64,000 nucleotides of DNA from Agaricus subrufescens. Taxonomy: Eukaryota > Basidiomycota > Agaricomycetes > Agaricales > Agaricaceae. Position numbers and translations under genes: made by a program. Below, piece after piece: positions 31,993 to 41,441 of this stretch; the first letter of the stretch is position 1, and the number at the start of each line of letters is the position of its first letter. Below the pieces are notes generated by a model. The model made no database searches and was not told the origin of the DNA. It saw only the letters and a program-made list of their open reading frames with translations. The stretch spans positions 2,356,001 through 2,420,000 of the forward strand of contig CM057064.1 of assembly GCA_029945375.1 (NCBI GenBank). Direction: 5' to 3'.

Positions 31993-33293
31993 ATGAGCCA
32001 TGAGCCCGACCAAAGCGAGATTTCGAACGCCCTTGCTGGATTCCCACCATGGGTTGGAGGAGGACGTGATCGATCTGTGTCTCCCCATACATCATCTGTT
32101 GGCGGGGCTGGACTGTCTGGCTGTACTGGGGGTTCAGGGAGATCTCGAACCTTGGGGACTCATACAACCAATGCGCCGGTCCCGTCGCAGTCATTTGGTC
32201 GGGGCATTTATCTACATCCCGCCCTCATCAAGGCCTTGGAGAAGTATCAGTCTGGAACCTGGAGCTACGTCAGAAGCGGAAGAGAGGGAGGAGCATTCAT
32301 CGCATCGTTACAAGACCTCACCGACTTTGAACGAGATGCCTTGTACTTGGAGTTCACGGAGGCCGTTGATAGAACGGATCGGAGGAGAGAGGAGGAACAA
32401 GACAGAGGAGGAAATAGAGAGAGGGGACGGAGAAAATTGAGGGGGAGGAAGAGGAAGCTAATCGATCGGATTGGGGAGAGGATGGAGAGGGAAGGCCCGC
32501 TGTCCGGGTCGGATGATGAGGAGGTATCCTACGCAAGGACCGATGTCCTTGGTTCAAGGCTAAAAAAGAAGATCCGTGGGAGGCCGCCGCTGAGAGTCGA
32601 CGGAAAACCAGAGACATCATACAATATCTACAGGACGACATACCTACCGCCGTTCAATGGGCCCAATTTGCTGAAGGGAGTCCAAAACATTTCCCAGAGT
32701 CTGAGTGGAATAACATCATTAGAGGACGAGCTGTTAATCTCGGGAAGGTACTTGCCTCGCGCTTCATATTGCGACCTTTGCCTGAGAATGTTGGCACTGT
32801 TGGAGGAATTGAGGTCCGATTCCCAGGAAAGGAAAGGGGGAGGAGAATCGAGGGGCAGAGCAATTGGTACAATGCATGGAGGGCGACAGCCAGAGCGACT
32901 GCGTTCATTTTCCCCCATTGCGAAAGGGAGCTTGTCGCCTACGGGGACTACATCATGGAGAAATTCTCCAGACGCAGCCTTGCATACCAATCGCAGGTCA
33001 TCACGTTCGATGAAGCAATCTGCCAAACTGTGGGAGGAGGGGAAAGTCAATCCTTGCTCGATGCGGACATCCTCCAGGAGTTCAGCGAGGTCGTGCTCGA
33101 TTCAAGCGGGGCAGAGTTCCGAGGTGAAGGAAGGTCTGGAGCTAGAAAAGGGCAACTATGCAACAAATTCAAACAGAAGTCAGGTTGCGATAGAGAAGAC
33201 TGCTTTTACAAACATAAGTGCCAAGGTTGCAAAGAAACAGATCATGGGCAATCGACGTGCTCGAAAACCAAGCCTGATGGCAAGGGGAAATAG
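31993..33293 (+). pseudogene. Ngaro Gag-like protein, frameshifted
   Basis: The first part (MSHEPDQSEISNALAGF to roughly 32610) and the second part lie in different frames. The second part contains YLQDDIPTAVQWAQFAEG, EVRFPGKERGRR and a C-terminal zinc module: a CCCH-like run (CNKFKQKSGCDREDCFYKH) overlapping a zinc knuckle CQGCKETDHGQSTC (C-x2-C-x4-H-x4-C). The stop is at 33293. Such knuckles bind retroelement RNA. The longer open frame that runs past 32.6 kb to 33360 is the wrong frame there. Confidence 0.7.
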
Positions 33294-33369
33294 ACCGAAA
33301 TACTTGTGGTACAATAGGTGGGATGTTGAGGGGGGCCCAATCCCGGGGGTGGGAGACTAGTCAGAGCAA

Positions 33370-35080
33370 GTGACGCCGTTGCCTCGACCACCGAAATTGA
33401 ACCAAGACCACGTGATCACTCAGACTTTGCGAGCGCGGGCAAATCTCTTTCAAATCGTAACCCCAATCAAAGTTCAAGTTTTCCGAAAATTACTGCACAC
33501 ACATCCCAATCAAGACTTTGTCAAATCAGTATGCGACGGGTTCAAGGGTGGATTCTGGCCATGGGCCATCATTGATATGGAGGGGTACCTGGAGGTGAAT
33601 GATCAGGCGCAGGCTGCATCGAAGTTAGAGGCCATGGCAGCTTTTCTCAGAGAGCAAAGGGACAAAGAAGTAGAGAAAGGGAGATTCTTGGCTGGATTTG
33701 GCGGAGAATTGCTCCCAGTCACACACCAAAGCTTTGGAGAGCATTCTTTGAATTCTATGATGCCCCCTCACGAACGTTCTTTCCCAATGGATAATTTAAC
33801 GAGGCTTGGAGACCAGCTGATAAGGATATGACGTGAATGTTCAACTGGGCAGAAAGTTATGCTGTGGAAGAGTAATGTGTCGGAAGCTTATTGGTTGCTG
33901 CCAGTCGTGCCGGAGTGGCAGATCCGACAAATCAACATGATCGAGGGTACACGACATGTTGACCATTGTGTGGCCTTTGGGGGCAGACGATCCGGGGATC
34001 TATTTATCTCTTTTATGAGCTTGGTGTTGTGGATATTGCAGCACGAGTGCAGGGTGCCACACCCAAACGGTTTCGTAGATGACACCTTTAGCATTCAAAT
34101 TGGGAAAGAAATGGTCTTCCACGGTCCTCTAGGGAAATCGATACTGGTCGACCAAGCGCGGATGCTTCAACTGTGGGATGATATTGGCATACCTTATAAA
34201 CCACACAAGCAGCAACACGGAAGCGTGTTGACTATCCTAGGCATCGAAGTCGACGCAGATGCATTAACATTCACGTTACCGCAGGAGAAAAAGGATGAAC
34301 TGGTGGCGGAGATGGAGAAATTTATATTTTCACCTGGACTATGGTTGAATCAGTTCTCCATGAGAGAACTGCAAACTTTAGCAGGATGGTTTAACTGGGC
34401 CCTAAACGTTTTCCCACTGCTGCAGCCAGGGCTGTGCAATGTCTACGCGAGGATGCGGGAGAAAGGGAAATCAAAGGCGAGGATGTGGGCAACCAGAGCG
34501 ATGAGCGATGATCTGAATTGGGCCAAGGGGCACATTCAAAAATCTAATGGAATATTCTTATTGATTGAGTTGGACTGGAAGGTGGATGACCCGGGTGTCA
34601 TGACAATATACACCGACGCATGCTTATCCAGGATGGGGGTATTCATACTGGACTTCAACCTTGGTTTGTGGCACACGATGGAAACCAAGTTGGAGAGCAA
34701 GTGGATATACTATAGGGAACTATGGGCCATGGTGTCAGCGTTACACTATTGTGAGGGTTTTGGACCTCTGGCAAGATTGAATCATCATCTTCACCGACAA
34801 CACCAATTGCATTGACACTTTCAATACCCTAGCTGTCGATCCACTGTACAATCCCATGCTATGCTTCGCAGTGGATCTGCTGTTGGGATTGTACTGTCAA
34901 CTATGAGTTCTGCATATCCCAGGAACAGAGAACAGCGTTGTTCTGCACTGTCCCAGGAACGGAGAACAGCGTCGCGGACGCACTGTCGAGAAAGGATTTG
35001 GGAAGGGCAGCGACTTTAGAGCCTGGGCTCAACATTCAATACTTTGAACCCCCTCGGGATGCGTTGGGGGCGGTCAAAAA
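33370..35080 (+). pseudogene. Ngaro reverse transcriptase / RNase H, broken
   Basis: N-terminal block HPNQDFVKSVCDGFKGGFWP and LREQRDKEVEKGRF, then a region around 33720-33850 that appears shortened and ends in a stop. After that, LWKSNVSEAYWLLPVVPEW, FGGRRSGDLF and the catalytic box NGFVDDTFSI (the YVDD-type motif with the two aspartates present). RNase H begins IYTDACLSRMGVF ... YYRELWAMVSALHYCE; a frameshift near 34790 separates it from the TDNTNCIDTFNTL and GTENSVADALSRK parts. Within 34910-34990 a short GGAAC-GAGAACAGCGT unit is duplicated. Not functional. Confidence 0.75.
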
Positions 35081-36067
35081 ATGAGCACACTCTCGCGGCG
35101 GGGTTTGGCAAAAGTGCCCTTGCCAATACCTCAGTTGGACGCCCTGGTGGCGGAGTTATGGGAGCACACTATCGACAAATCTACAGGGCAATCTTATGAT
35201 TCCCATCTCTCAAGTTATATCAGTTTTTGCAGTATTCATAATTTCCCTATCACGCCAACGCTTTTGCAGGTGGCCCGATACGTTGGTTTTTCAAGCAGAC
35301 TCCTATCACCAAATTCGCTCGATTCGTACTTGTCTGGGATATCATTTCGACTACGACCTCACTTTCCCGAGATCGTGGGTATACGGAACAGTCCTTATAT
35401 ACATGGCCTGGTTAAGGTGGCAAAGCGACTACATGGTAAACCTATTCGACGACGACACCTGATATCTTTCAAGCAGCTCAATGAGATCGCGAGACACTAC
35501 CAGAGCCACAGCTCTTTCGACAACCTCCTTTTCCTGGCGTTACTCGTGTCAGGTTTCTTCGGCTTATTGCGCCTCGGTGAGCTGACGGACTCCAACGATA
35601 AGAGACTTGTAAATCGTAGGAAGACGATTCGAAGAGACTCACTACACATCACCGCCTCCGATGCTCGCTTTATACTACCGGCCAGCAAAACGGACAAATT
35701 CTTCGCTGGCAATGAAATCCTGTTATGGGAAAACAACTGCGCAAGTAGTCCTGTACGGGCCATTAGTGCATACGTCAAGGAGAGGGACGCTCGTTTCCCG
35801 ACAACGCCGTGGCTGTGGCTCACAACCGATGGTTCGCCTCCCACGCGCAGATGGTTTTTGGATCGTTTCCATCTACACCTCGACTCCCGGTTTGGGGGTC
35901 ACTCAATGAGGTCCGGGGGCGCCACTCTGCTGGCGGAACATGGCGTCCCCTTCGAAATCATTCGCTCCCTAGGACGATGGTCGTCTGAGGCCTTCACTAT
36001 ATACATCCGTACCCACCCCGCTATGCTGCGCGCTAGAGGCGGCTTCCCCGATGCAGAAGATGGTTAG
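35081..36067 (+). CDS. Tyrosine recombinase of Ngaro element
   Basis: Open frame of 328 residues without interruption. N-terminal SAM-like core-binding region (HTIDKSTGQSYDSHLSSYIS; VARYVGFSSRLLSPNSLDSY), then the catalytic domain with an arginine in GFFGLLRLGEL, HSMRSGGATLLAEHG (H-x-x-R) and a C-terminal SEAFTIYIRTHP containing the nucleophile tyrosine. It carries out site-specific integration of the circular cDNA in DIRS/Ngaro elements. It is the only ORF of the element that still looks complete. It may begin further upstream if translated as a fusion with the RT. Confidence 0.82.
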   Translation: MSTLSRRGLAKVPLPIPQLDALVAELWEHTIDKSTGQSYDSHLSSYISFCSIHNFPITPTLLQVARYVGFSSRLLSPNSLDSYLSGISFRLRPHFPEIVGIRNSPYIHGLVKVAKRLHGKPIRRRHLISFKQLNEIARHYQSHSSFDNLLFLALLVSGFFGLLRLGELTDSNDKRLVNRRKTIRRDSLHITASDARFILPASKTDKFFAGNEILLWENNCASSPVRAISAYVKERDARFPTTPWLWLTTDGSPPTRRWFLDRFHLHLDSRFGGHSMRSGGATLLAEHGVPFEIIRSLGRWSSEAFTIYIRTHPAMLRARGGFPDAEDG

Positions 36068-36083
36068 AAGGGTAGCCCAAAAC

Positions 36084-36355
36084 GACCTGGGGACTTCTCA
36101 GATCGTTTCTTTCTTTCTTTCTTCATTTCTATCTATTTGATCTATCCCATTTGATCTTTTCCATTCACATACAAATTACCGCATACCGCGAGAACGACAT
36201 CGCGGATGCCTTATGTATGAGTATAAATTAGTATGATATTGTCTATGTTGTATCGACAGAATATCAAACAAACTAACAGGCATGGATATCGTGCCTGTTT
36301 ACCCGTACCCATATCTGGAAGGAAAGAAGGGATCCGAGAAAATCCTTATCATTGG
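36084..36355 (+). repeat. Ngaro repeat B1
   Basis: 272 bp beginning GACCTGGGGACTTCTCAG and ending CTTATCATTGG. Nearly identical to B2; it contains a TTTCTTTCTTTC tract. Confidence 0.88.
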
Positions 36356-36602
36356 TTGGGCTTAAAGCATGTTTTCGCGAATCCAATGATAGGATTCGGA
36401 TCCCGGGATTTTGTTACCAGAATGAGGAATGCAATTAATCGATCACAACTTGATTTACACAACAATGGATCCAACATAGAATGGATTCATGAATACAGAT
36501 CACATCCGAGACACCGTAGGGTAAGGGATATTTTATGCGAAGGTCAGTCATACCACGAAAACGATTTTTCCTTCCTTTCTGCGAAAGGACATTCTTCGAC
36601 GA
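36356..36602 (+). repeat. Ngaro repeat A2
   Basis: Copy of A1 directly abutting B1, beginning TTGGGCTTAAAGC. It is followed by about 30 bp of unique sequence and then B2. Confidence 0.85.
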
Positions 36603-36633
36603 CCCACCACTAAAGGCCCACCCTGAGTACGAT

Positions 36634-36905
36634 GACCTGGGGACTTCTCAGATCGTTTCTTTCTTTCTTTCTTCATTTCTATCTATTTGATCTATCCCAT
36701 TTGATCTTTTCCATTCACATACAAATTACCGCATACCACGAGAACGACATCGCGGATGCCTTATGTATGAGTATAAATTAGTATGATATTGTCTATGTTG
36801 TATCGACAGAATATCAAACAAACTAACAGGCATGGATATCGTGCCTGTTTACCCGTACCCATATCTGGAAGGAAAGAAGGGATCCGAGAAAATCCTTATC
36901 ATTGG
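36634..36905 (+). repeat. Ngaro repeat B2, right end of element
   Basis: 272 bp, the same length as B1, ending CTTATCATTGG. The host spacer resumes at ACATCTTATAATAT, which also occurs uninterrupted at about 41201. Confidence 0.88.
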
Positions 36906-37175
36906 ACATCTTATAATATATTCTGTCCCATAGGTGGTGAGTGGCTGGCGGCACAGCTTGACTCAGACTAGTGCCCCCTTCCATTGGCGCTCTAAAGCCC
37001 CACTCGACGACGATGTTCTTCCGATCAAATACACCGTGATTCAGTTGCAGTGGACTGTCACCACGGCTCCGCGTCCTCCCAGTTTTTACTACTGCTGCAT
37101 TGAAATGGTTTCTCCTCCATTTATCTCAGCCCCTGTTACTCCAGGGACAGTTCCTGCAAGAACAGGATTTTGAAG
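36906..37175. repeat. Right part of duplicated P450 spacer
   Basis: Matches 41200-41441 upstream of P450-D (ACATCTTATAATAT, CAGACTAGTGC, TCCTCCATTTATCTCAGCCCC and similar blocks). The copy here has roughly 48 bp more (CCCACTCGACGACGATG region) than the D copy. Confidence 0.7.
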
Positions 37176-37277
37176 ATGCTAGGTTGGACATTGGTTCAGG
37201 GATTTGTTGTATTCGTCAGTACCGCCATTTTGTGGAAACTGACAAGGCATTTTGTTGTCAAATCTTCTTTGGATTCT

Positions 37278-37638
37278 GTGTTTATGCATGGCTAACAGCA
37301 AACTACCTTTAGAATACTATCCATACGGATAGCCTGGTCGGTACACGCTCATATGCCGTCCTCAACTTGGGAGGAGCCTCAACACAAATCGTATTTGAAC
37401 CCATCCCTGGACGGTTGGAAGAGGGCGAACACAAAAATGAACTGCTTTCCGCCGGGAGGAATTACACCCTATACCAACACTCTTACCTTGGTTATGGTCT
37501 AATGCAAGCTCACAAGCATGTACATCAAATTGTGAAATTTACGTCGACACTCAGAGAGTCGCTCTCCGATAGAGAAATCAGGAATAGCTTCACTGCGAAT
37601 CCATGCTTGACGAGAGGTACTAAAAAGGTTGTAGAAGT
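37278..37638 (+). pseudogene. 361-bp apyrase segment inside P450-C
   Basis: Collinear with 48803-49163 of apyrase gene H without a length difference, covering ACR3/4/5 (AWLTANYL; LGGASTQIVFEP; LYQHSYLGYGLMQ) to CLTRGTKK. Clearly closer to H than to gene I. The shared bases at the two junctions are GTG on the left and GT on the right. Confidence 0.88.
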
Positions 37639-38720
37639 GATACAAGAAACTGCTTTGGAGATCTACAGAGCGAAGCAAAAGGCTATCGAAGAGGGCCATA
37701 GTGATGACGGAAAAAAAGGATGTCATCAGTATTTTGAGTGAGTTCATGACCTCCTTTTGATATGTTCAAATTCAATTGCGCTGATGATTACTCAAAGTGA
37801 GGGCCAATGCGAGTGCGACAAATGAGGATAAGCTGACAGATGAAGAAGTATATGCTCAAATAACGTATGTCTGGTGTCGTACCCTACCAACTATCTTCTC
37901 TCACCAATCATATTTCTCTCTTCATTGTAGTACTTTGACACTTGCAGCAATGGATACGACTTCTTCCGCGCTTTGTCGAATTCTCTTATTACTTGCAGAT
38001 CATCAAGATATACAGGTAAAACTACGTGCAGAACTTGTTCAAGCAAAGAAAATCAACGGCGGTAAGGAATTAGAATATGACCAACTTGTTGGTCTTCCTT
38101 ATCTTGACGCTATTTGCCGTGAAACCCCCCGAGTGTGAGTCCCTGTCGATTACCTTCCTATACCCCTTCTGATTTCGAGCAATAAGTATCCCCCACTGGT
38201 AAATACAAGCCGAGTGTAATTAGCATTAAAAGTATAAGGGGTGATCTGAAGTAAACTGATTCCGCATTTTGACCAGTGCGAGGAAAGACATGATTTTACC
38301 TCTGTCTAAACCCATCAAAACTACAACCGGACAAGAGGTCACTCAACTCTCCATTCCCAATGGCACAACAATCCATATTTCGATTATCGGAGCGAATAGG
38401 AATCCAGATATGTGGGGAAATGATGCTGATGAATGGAAACCAGAGAGGTGGATGAATCCACTACCAGAAAAGGTCGGAGAGGCGCATATGCCTGGCATAT
38501 ACTCACACTTGTGAGTAGCGCTGGGACTGTAAATTTGTCATACTTTTTATTTTTTTATGGTGGATATAGGATGACATTCCTGGGCGGAGGTCGTGCTTGC
38601 ATGTGGGTTCAATTCTTAGTGGTCATTAAAATGGCTGACAATCAAATGAAATGCTAGTGGATTCAAATTCTCTCAACTCGAGATGAGTGCGTCCTGAGTT
38701 CCGTCGTCTTTAATATCCTT

Positions 38721-38734
38721 GACAACTGATTGTG
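38721..38734. repeat. LINE target site duplication, left
   Basis: GACAACTGATTGTG, identical to 40752-40765 immediately after the poly-A tail. Confidence 0.92.
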
Positions 38735-40751
38735 CCAACATATGGTTTCCTTTTGTGGTACAGTCCAAAGGGCCGGATTAAGGGCCTCTTGGACTCTTTT
38801 CGCAAGATGCAGCGCAGAGCTGCTCTTTGGATCACAGGAGCATTTCGTACCTCCCCCACGGGCGGTGTTGAGGCCATAGCCGGTCTCATTCCGATCCATT
38901 TGCATTTGAAGAAGTTACGCACTAGGGCTGTGTTCCAGGTGCAAACTCTCTCTCCCAACCACCCGATCAGACGCTTTACTGGGTCTGGTCAGGAGGAACT
39001 GGCCCACCGGTTCCATAACGCCCACCTTCCGTTGAAGGTTAGGGAGAAGGTCAAGTCCTTTATTTCGGACTTGGGCCGTGCTGTTCCGAGTGTCCAGGAA
39101 CCATTCGAGGCTGACTGCGTGGAGGCCCGACCTGGATACCGAATTCTGGATGACTTCGGCGAGCGGATCTCGTTCGTCGATTCTCCACCATCTGGGGCGA
39201 TTAAGGATGACGCTGACATCTTACACCTCACTCATCTTCGGACTTCCTATGAGGAAGTCCCTCAAACAGTCATTTTGGGGACTGCCGCTTCGGTGGACCC
39301 CAAGGGCGAGCTTGAGGCGGCTTCGGCTGCTTCGGCTCAATGGGATTGGGGAGAAGGCGGCGAAGGCTTTAAGCAGGACTTCTCCTTCCCACTGGGACAC
39401 TCCACACAGCAGGATGCTGAATTGGATAGTCTCACATGTGCCATCGACTTGGGCCTTAAGGTCCCGTGGGTGCGCAACATTGTCATATTCACAGGCGCCA
39501 TTACTATGGCGAGAGTCCTGATGGATCCAAAACCACACTCGGGTCAGCAGCTATCTTTGTTCGCTGCCCGTCGGCTTTGACCCTGGCTTTCCACCTTTGC
39601 GGAAGCCAGGGTCACCTTTGTCCATGCCAGGAACCACCTGGGATGGGGTCTTCCCGGGGTCTCTGCTAAGGACCTCAAGAATCACCAAGCCTACTACCGC
39701 TTTGGCGAGCATGGTACGCCTTGGACTACTTTGGCTTCTGAACGCCGCCGGGTTCAGAAGGCTTGCATGGATGAGTGGCAACGTATGTTCCGCTCTCCAG
39801 ATTTCCGCGGAAATCAGTTTATGGAGTTTCACAAAAGCGCTGTGAATCCCAGGAAAGGACTGATGGCCCCATCCTATGTTGGTGGTGGGAGCTGGCTGTC
39901 GAACATCTTGATCAATGAGCCCCGCATGTGTGCAAGGGCCACAAGACTCATCCTGAACCACGGGCCTACTGCCGAGTACAGGATTTGTTTTAATGTGGGC
40001 GACTCTATCACCGCCTACTGCCACTATTGCCGGTCCGGTGCAAACCAGACCCGTGATCATCTACTTAACGAGTGCGAAGCGCTTACGCGGGCCAGACATC
40101 AAGAGCGGTTTATGACCCTCACGGAGGTCCTTGTCTACCTTGAAGATAATCCATGGATTTTTTCGTTCGAGGAGCCGCCAGAAGAGATTCATGTGTGGTT
40201 TTCACCTGAGTAGGAGAGTGGCCTTTCGGGACACACTGGGTTGGGGTCCCTCTTGAAGGGTGAGTGTTGTAGTTCCGGGTTCTGCCGTCTCTGGGGTCTC
40301 GACGGGTGACTGGGGTCTGGGGGCGGTGTCTCGTCGATGCTGTTGGGTTAAGCTGGGTACTCCCCACCGGGCTTCTGACAGATAGAACAACTGGCACTCA
40401 TGGGGGGTGAAACCCCGGGACTCCAGGATGATATTCCCTTAGTGGTCTTAGAGGGCGGGCGAAGGGGCGAGACCTTGCCTGAACGGAGGCCTGGTCTGGT
40501 GTTTAAGTTCTGATGGGTGTGTCTCTGTCTCGATCCGGGGGAGGAATACTGACCTCATTTTCCTTGCGACCTGCTGGAGCCCTGCCATGGAGGATGCATA
40601 GTTTGAGCTGGAAGGCGGCATGACATCTTGGGTTTAGGGATTTCTCTCTTTCTCCTTAACTAATTCTATTGCATGTATGTAGTAGGACCGGACTGCGATT
40701 GGGCGCCGGTATATAAATCATTTGATTTTTTTAAAAAAAAAAAAAAAAAAA
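38735..40751 (+). mobile_element. 5'-truncated LINE (non-LTR retrotransposon), 14-bp TSD
   Basis: About 2.0 kb inserted in the last intron of P450-C. It ends in a poly-A run of about 19 nt (40733-40751) and is flanked by the perfect 14-bp target duplication GACAACTGATTGTG at 38721-38734 and 40752-40765. The same intron in P450-B has one copy of that 14-mer, confirming the empty site. Orientation is the same as the host gene. Only the 3' part of ORF2 plus the 3' UTR is present, typical of incomplete reverse transcription. Confidence 0.92.
38759..40213 (+). pseudogene. LINE ORF2 C-terminal part (RNase H, CCHC)
   Basis: Reads FRKMQRRAALWITGAFRTSP, GVEAIAGLIPIHLHLKKL, then an RNase H-like region (HSTQQDAELDSLTCAI; FTGAITMARVLMDPKP) in which the expected aspartate after the FT is glycine. 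A frameshift near 39580 leads to KNHQAYYRFGEHGTPWTTL and a terminal CHYC...H...C motif (CHYCRSGANQTRDHLLNEC), as in many fungal LINE ORF2 proteins. Inactive. Confidence 0.8.
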
Positions 40752-40765
40752 GACAACTGATTGTG
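40752..40765. repeat. LINE target site duplication, right
   Basis: GACAACTGATTGTG directly after the poly-A tail. The P450-C intron continues from here into its 3' splice site. Confidence 0.92.
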
Positions 40766-40942
40766 ATTTACAAAGAGGTCGTGCTTTCGCTCTTACTCTC
40801 GTCATTCAAGTTTGAGAATACAGAAAAGAAGATTATGTGGAAAATGTCTGGCGTTTCAGCCCCGGTCGCTGAAGGAGACGACTTTTCTCACTCGACTATG
40901 CCAATGAAAGTTACGTTAGTGGACGAGAGTATTATTATGTAA

Positions 40943-41441
40943 TACAACTTTAGTAATGATTGATGACAGCCGCGAACACTACCACTCCCAATGATATGCA
41001 TTTTCCTTTCAGTAACTTCTTAATTCAGGGCTGTACTCTCCGGTACCATTTGTGCTTGAGAGACTTCAGAGAGTGACAAGATCTCTGAACCTTGCTTTGG
41101 TCCCTGCGTAAACAGGAGGAAGACTGCCTTGTGATGGCGCGGGGATCGGGGACCGTTGGCACGGCTATCTGAGGTAAATTCGACATGATTTCTGATGGCA
41201 ACATCTTATAATATTTTATGTTTCATCAGTGTTTCATAGGTGATGAGTGGCCAGCGGCACGGCGTGACTCAGACTAGTGCTTCCTTCCGTTGGCGCTCTT
41301 AAGCCTCAGTTGCAGTTGACTGTCACCCACAGCTCCACGTCCTCCCAGTCTTTATTACCGCTGCATTGAAACGGTCTCTCCTCCATCTATCTCAGCCCCT
41401 GTGACTCTAAGGACAGTTCTTACAAGAACAGGATTTTCGAG
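40943..41441. repeat. Uninterrupted P450 spacer copy (C/D)
   Basis: Homologous to 31390-31651 plus 36906-37175; it represents the pre-insertion structure of the spacer hit by the Ngaro element. It also acts as the P450-D promoter region. Confidence 0.75.

Larger units (their letters stand above)
31652..36905 (+). mobile_element. Ngaro-type (DIRS order) YR retrotransposon, degenerate
   Basis: About 5.25 kb. Internal order Gag-like with zinc knuckle, reverse transcriptase/RNase H, tyrosine recombinase. The flanks carry split direct repeats A1 (31652-31897), B1 (36084-36355), A2 (36356 to about 36602) and B2 (36634-36905), the A1-[ORFs]-B1-A2-B2 arrangement that defines Ngaro-like elements. The spacer sequence is continuous on both sides when compared with the empty spacer at 41.2 kb, and no target duplication is seen, as expected for recombinase-mediated insertion. 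Gag and RT frames are broken; the recombinase frame is open. Confidence 0.88.
37176..40942 (+). pseudogene. Chimeric P450-C pseudogene (P450 / apyrase / P450)
   Basis: Exon 1 reads MLGWTLVQGFVVFVSTAILW, very close to P450-D. At 37278 it switches to a 361-bp apyrase segment, and at 37638 back to the P450 helix VIQETALEIYRAKQKAIEEG. Everything between P450 exon 1 and that helix is missing. The remaining P450 exons follow in order: RANASATNEDKLTDEEVYAQ, AAMDTTSSAL, RETPRV (Leu to Pro), KPERWMNPLPEK, FLGGGRACIG, FKFSQLEM. The last intron holds a LINE, and the final exon is at 40773-40942. Breaks: TAA soon after junction 1 in the P450 frame, an in-frame TAG in the apyrase part, and a 1-bp insertion in the A-tract at about 37720. 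Not translatable as a P450. Confidence 0.88.

Noticed and set aside
32610..33360. Continuation of the 31993 frame to 33360 as one 455-residue protein
   Set aside because: From about 32.6 kb the retroelement features (EVRFPGK, zinc knuckle) are in another frame, so the long frame is only accidentally open.
36100..36130. TTTCTTTCTTTC tract as a microsatellite of interest
   Set aside because: It is simply part of Ngaro repeats B1 and B2.
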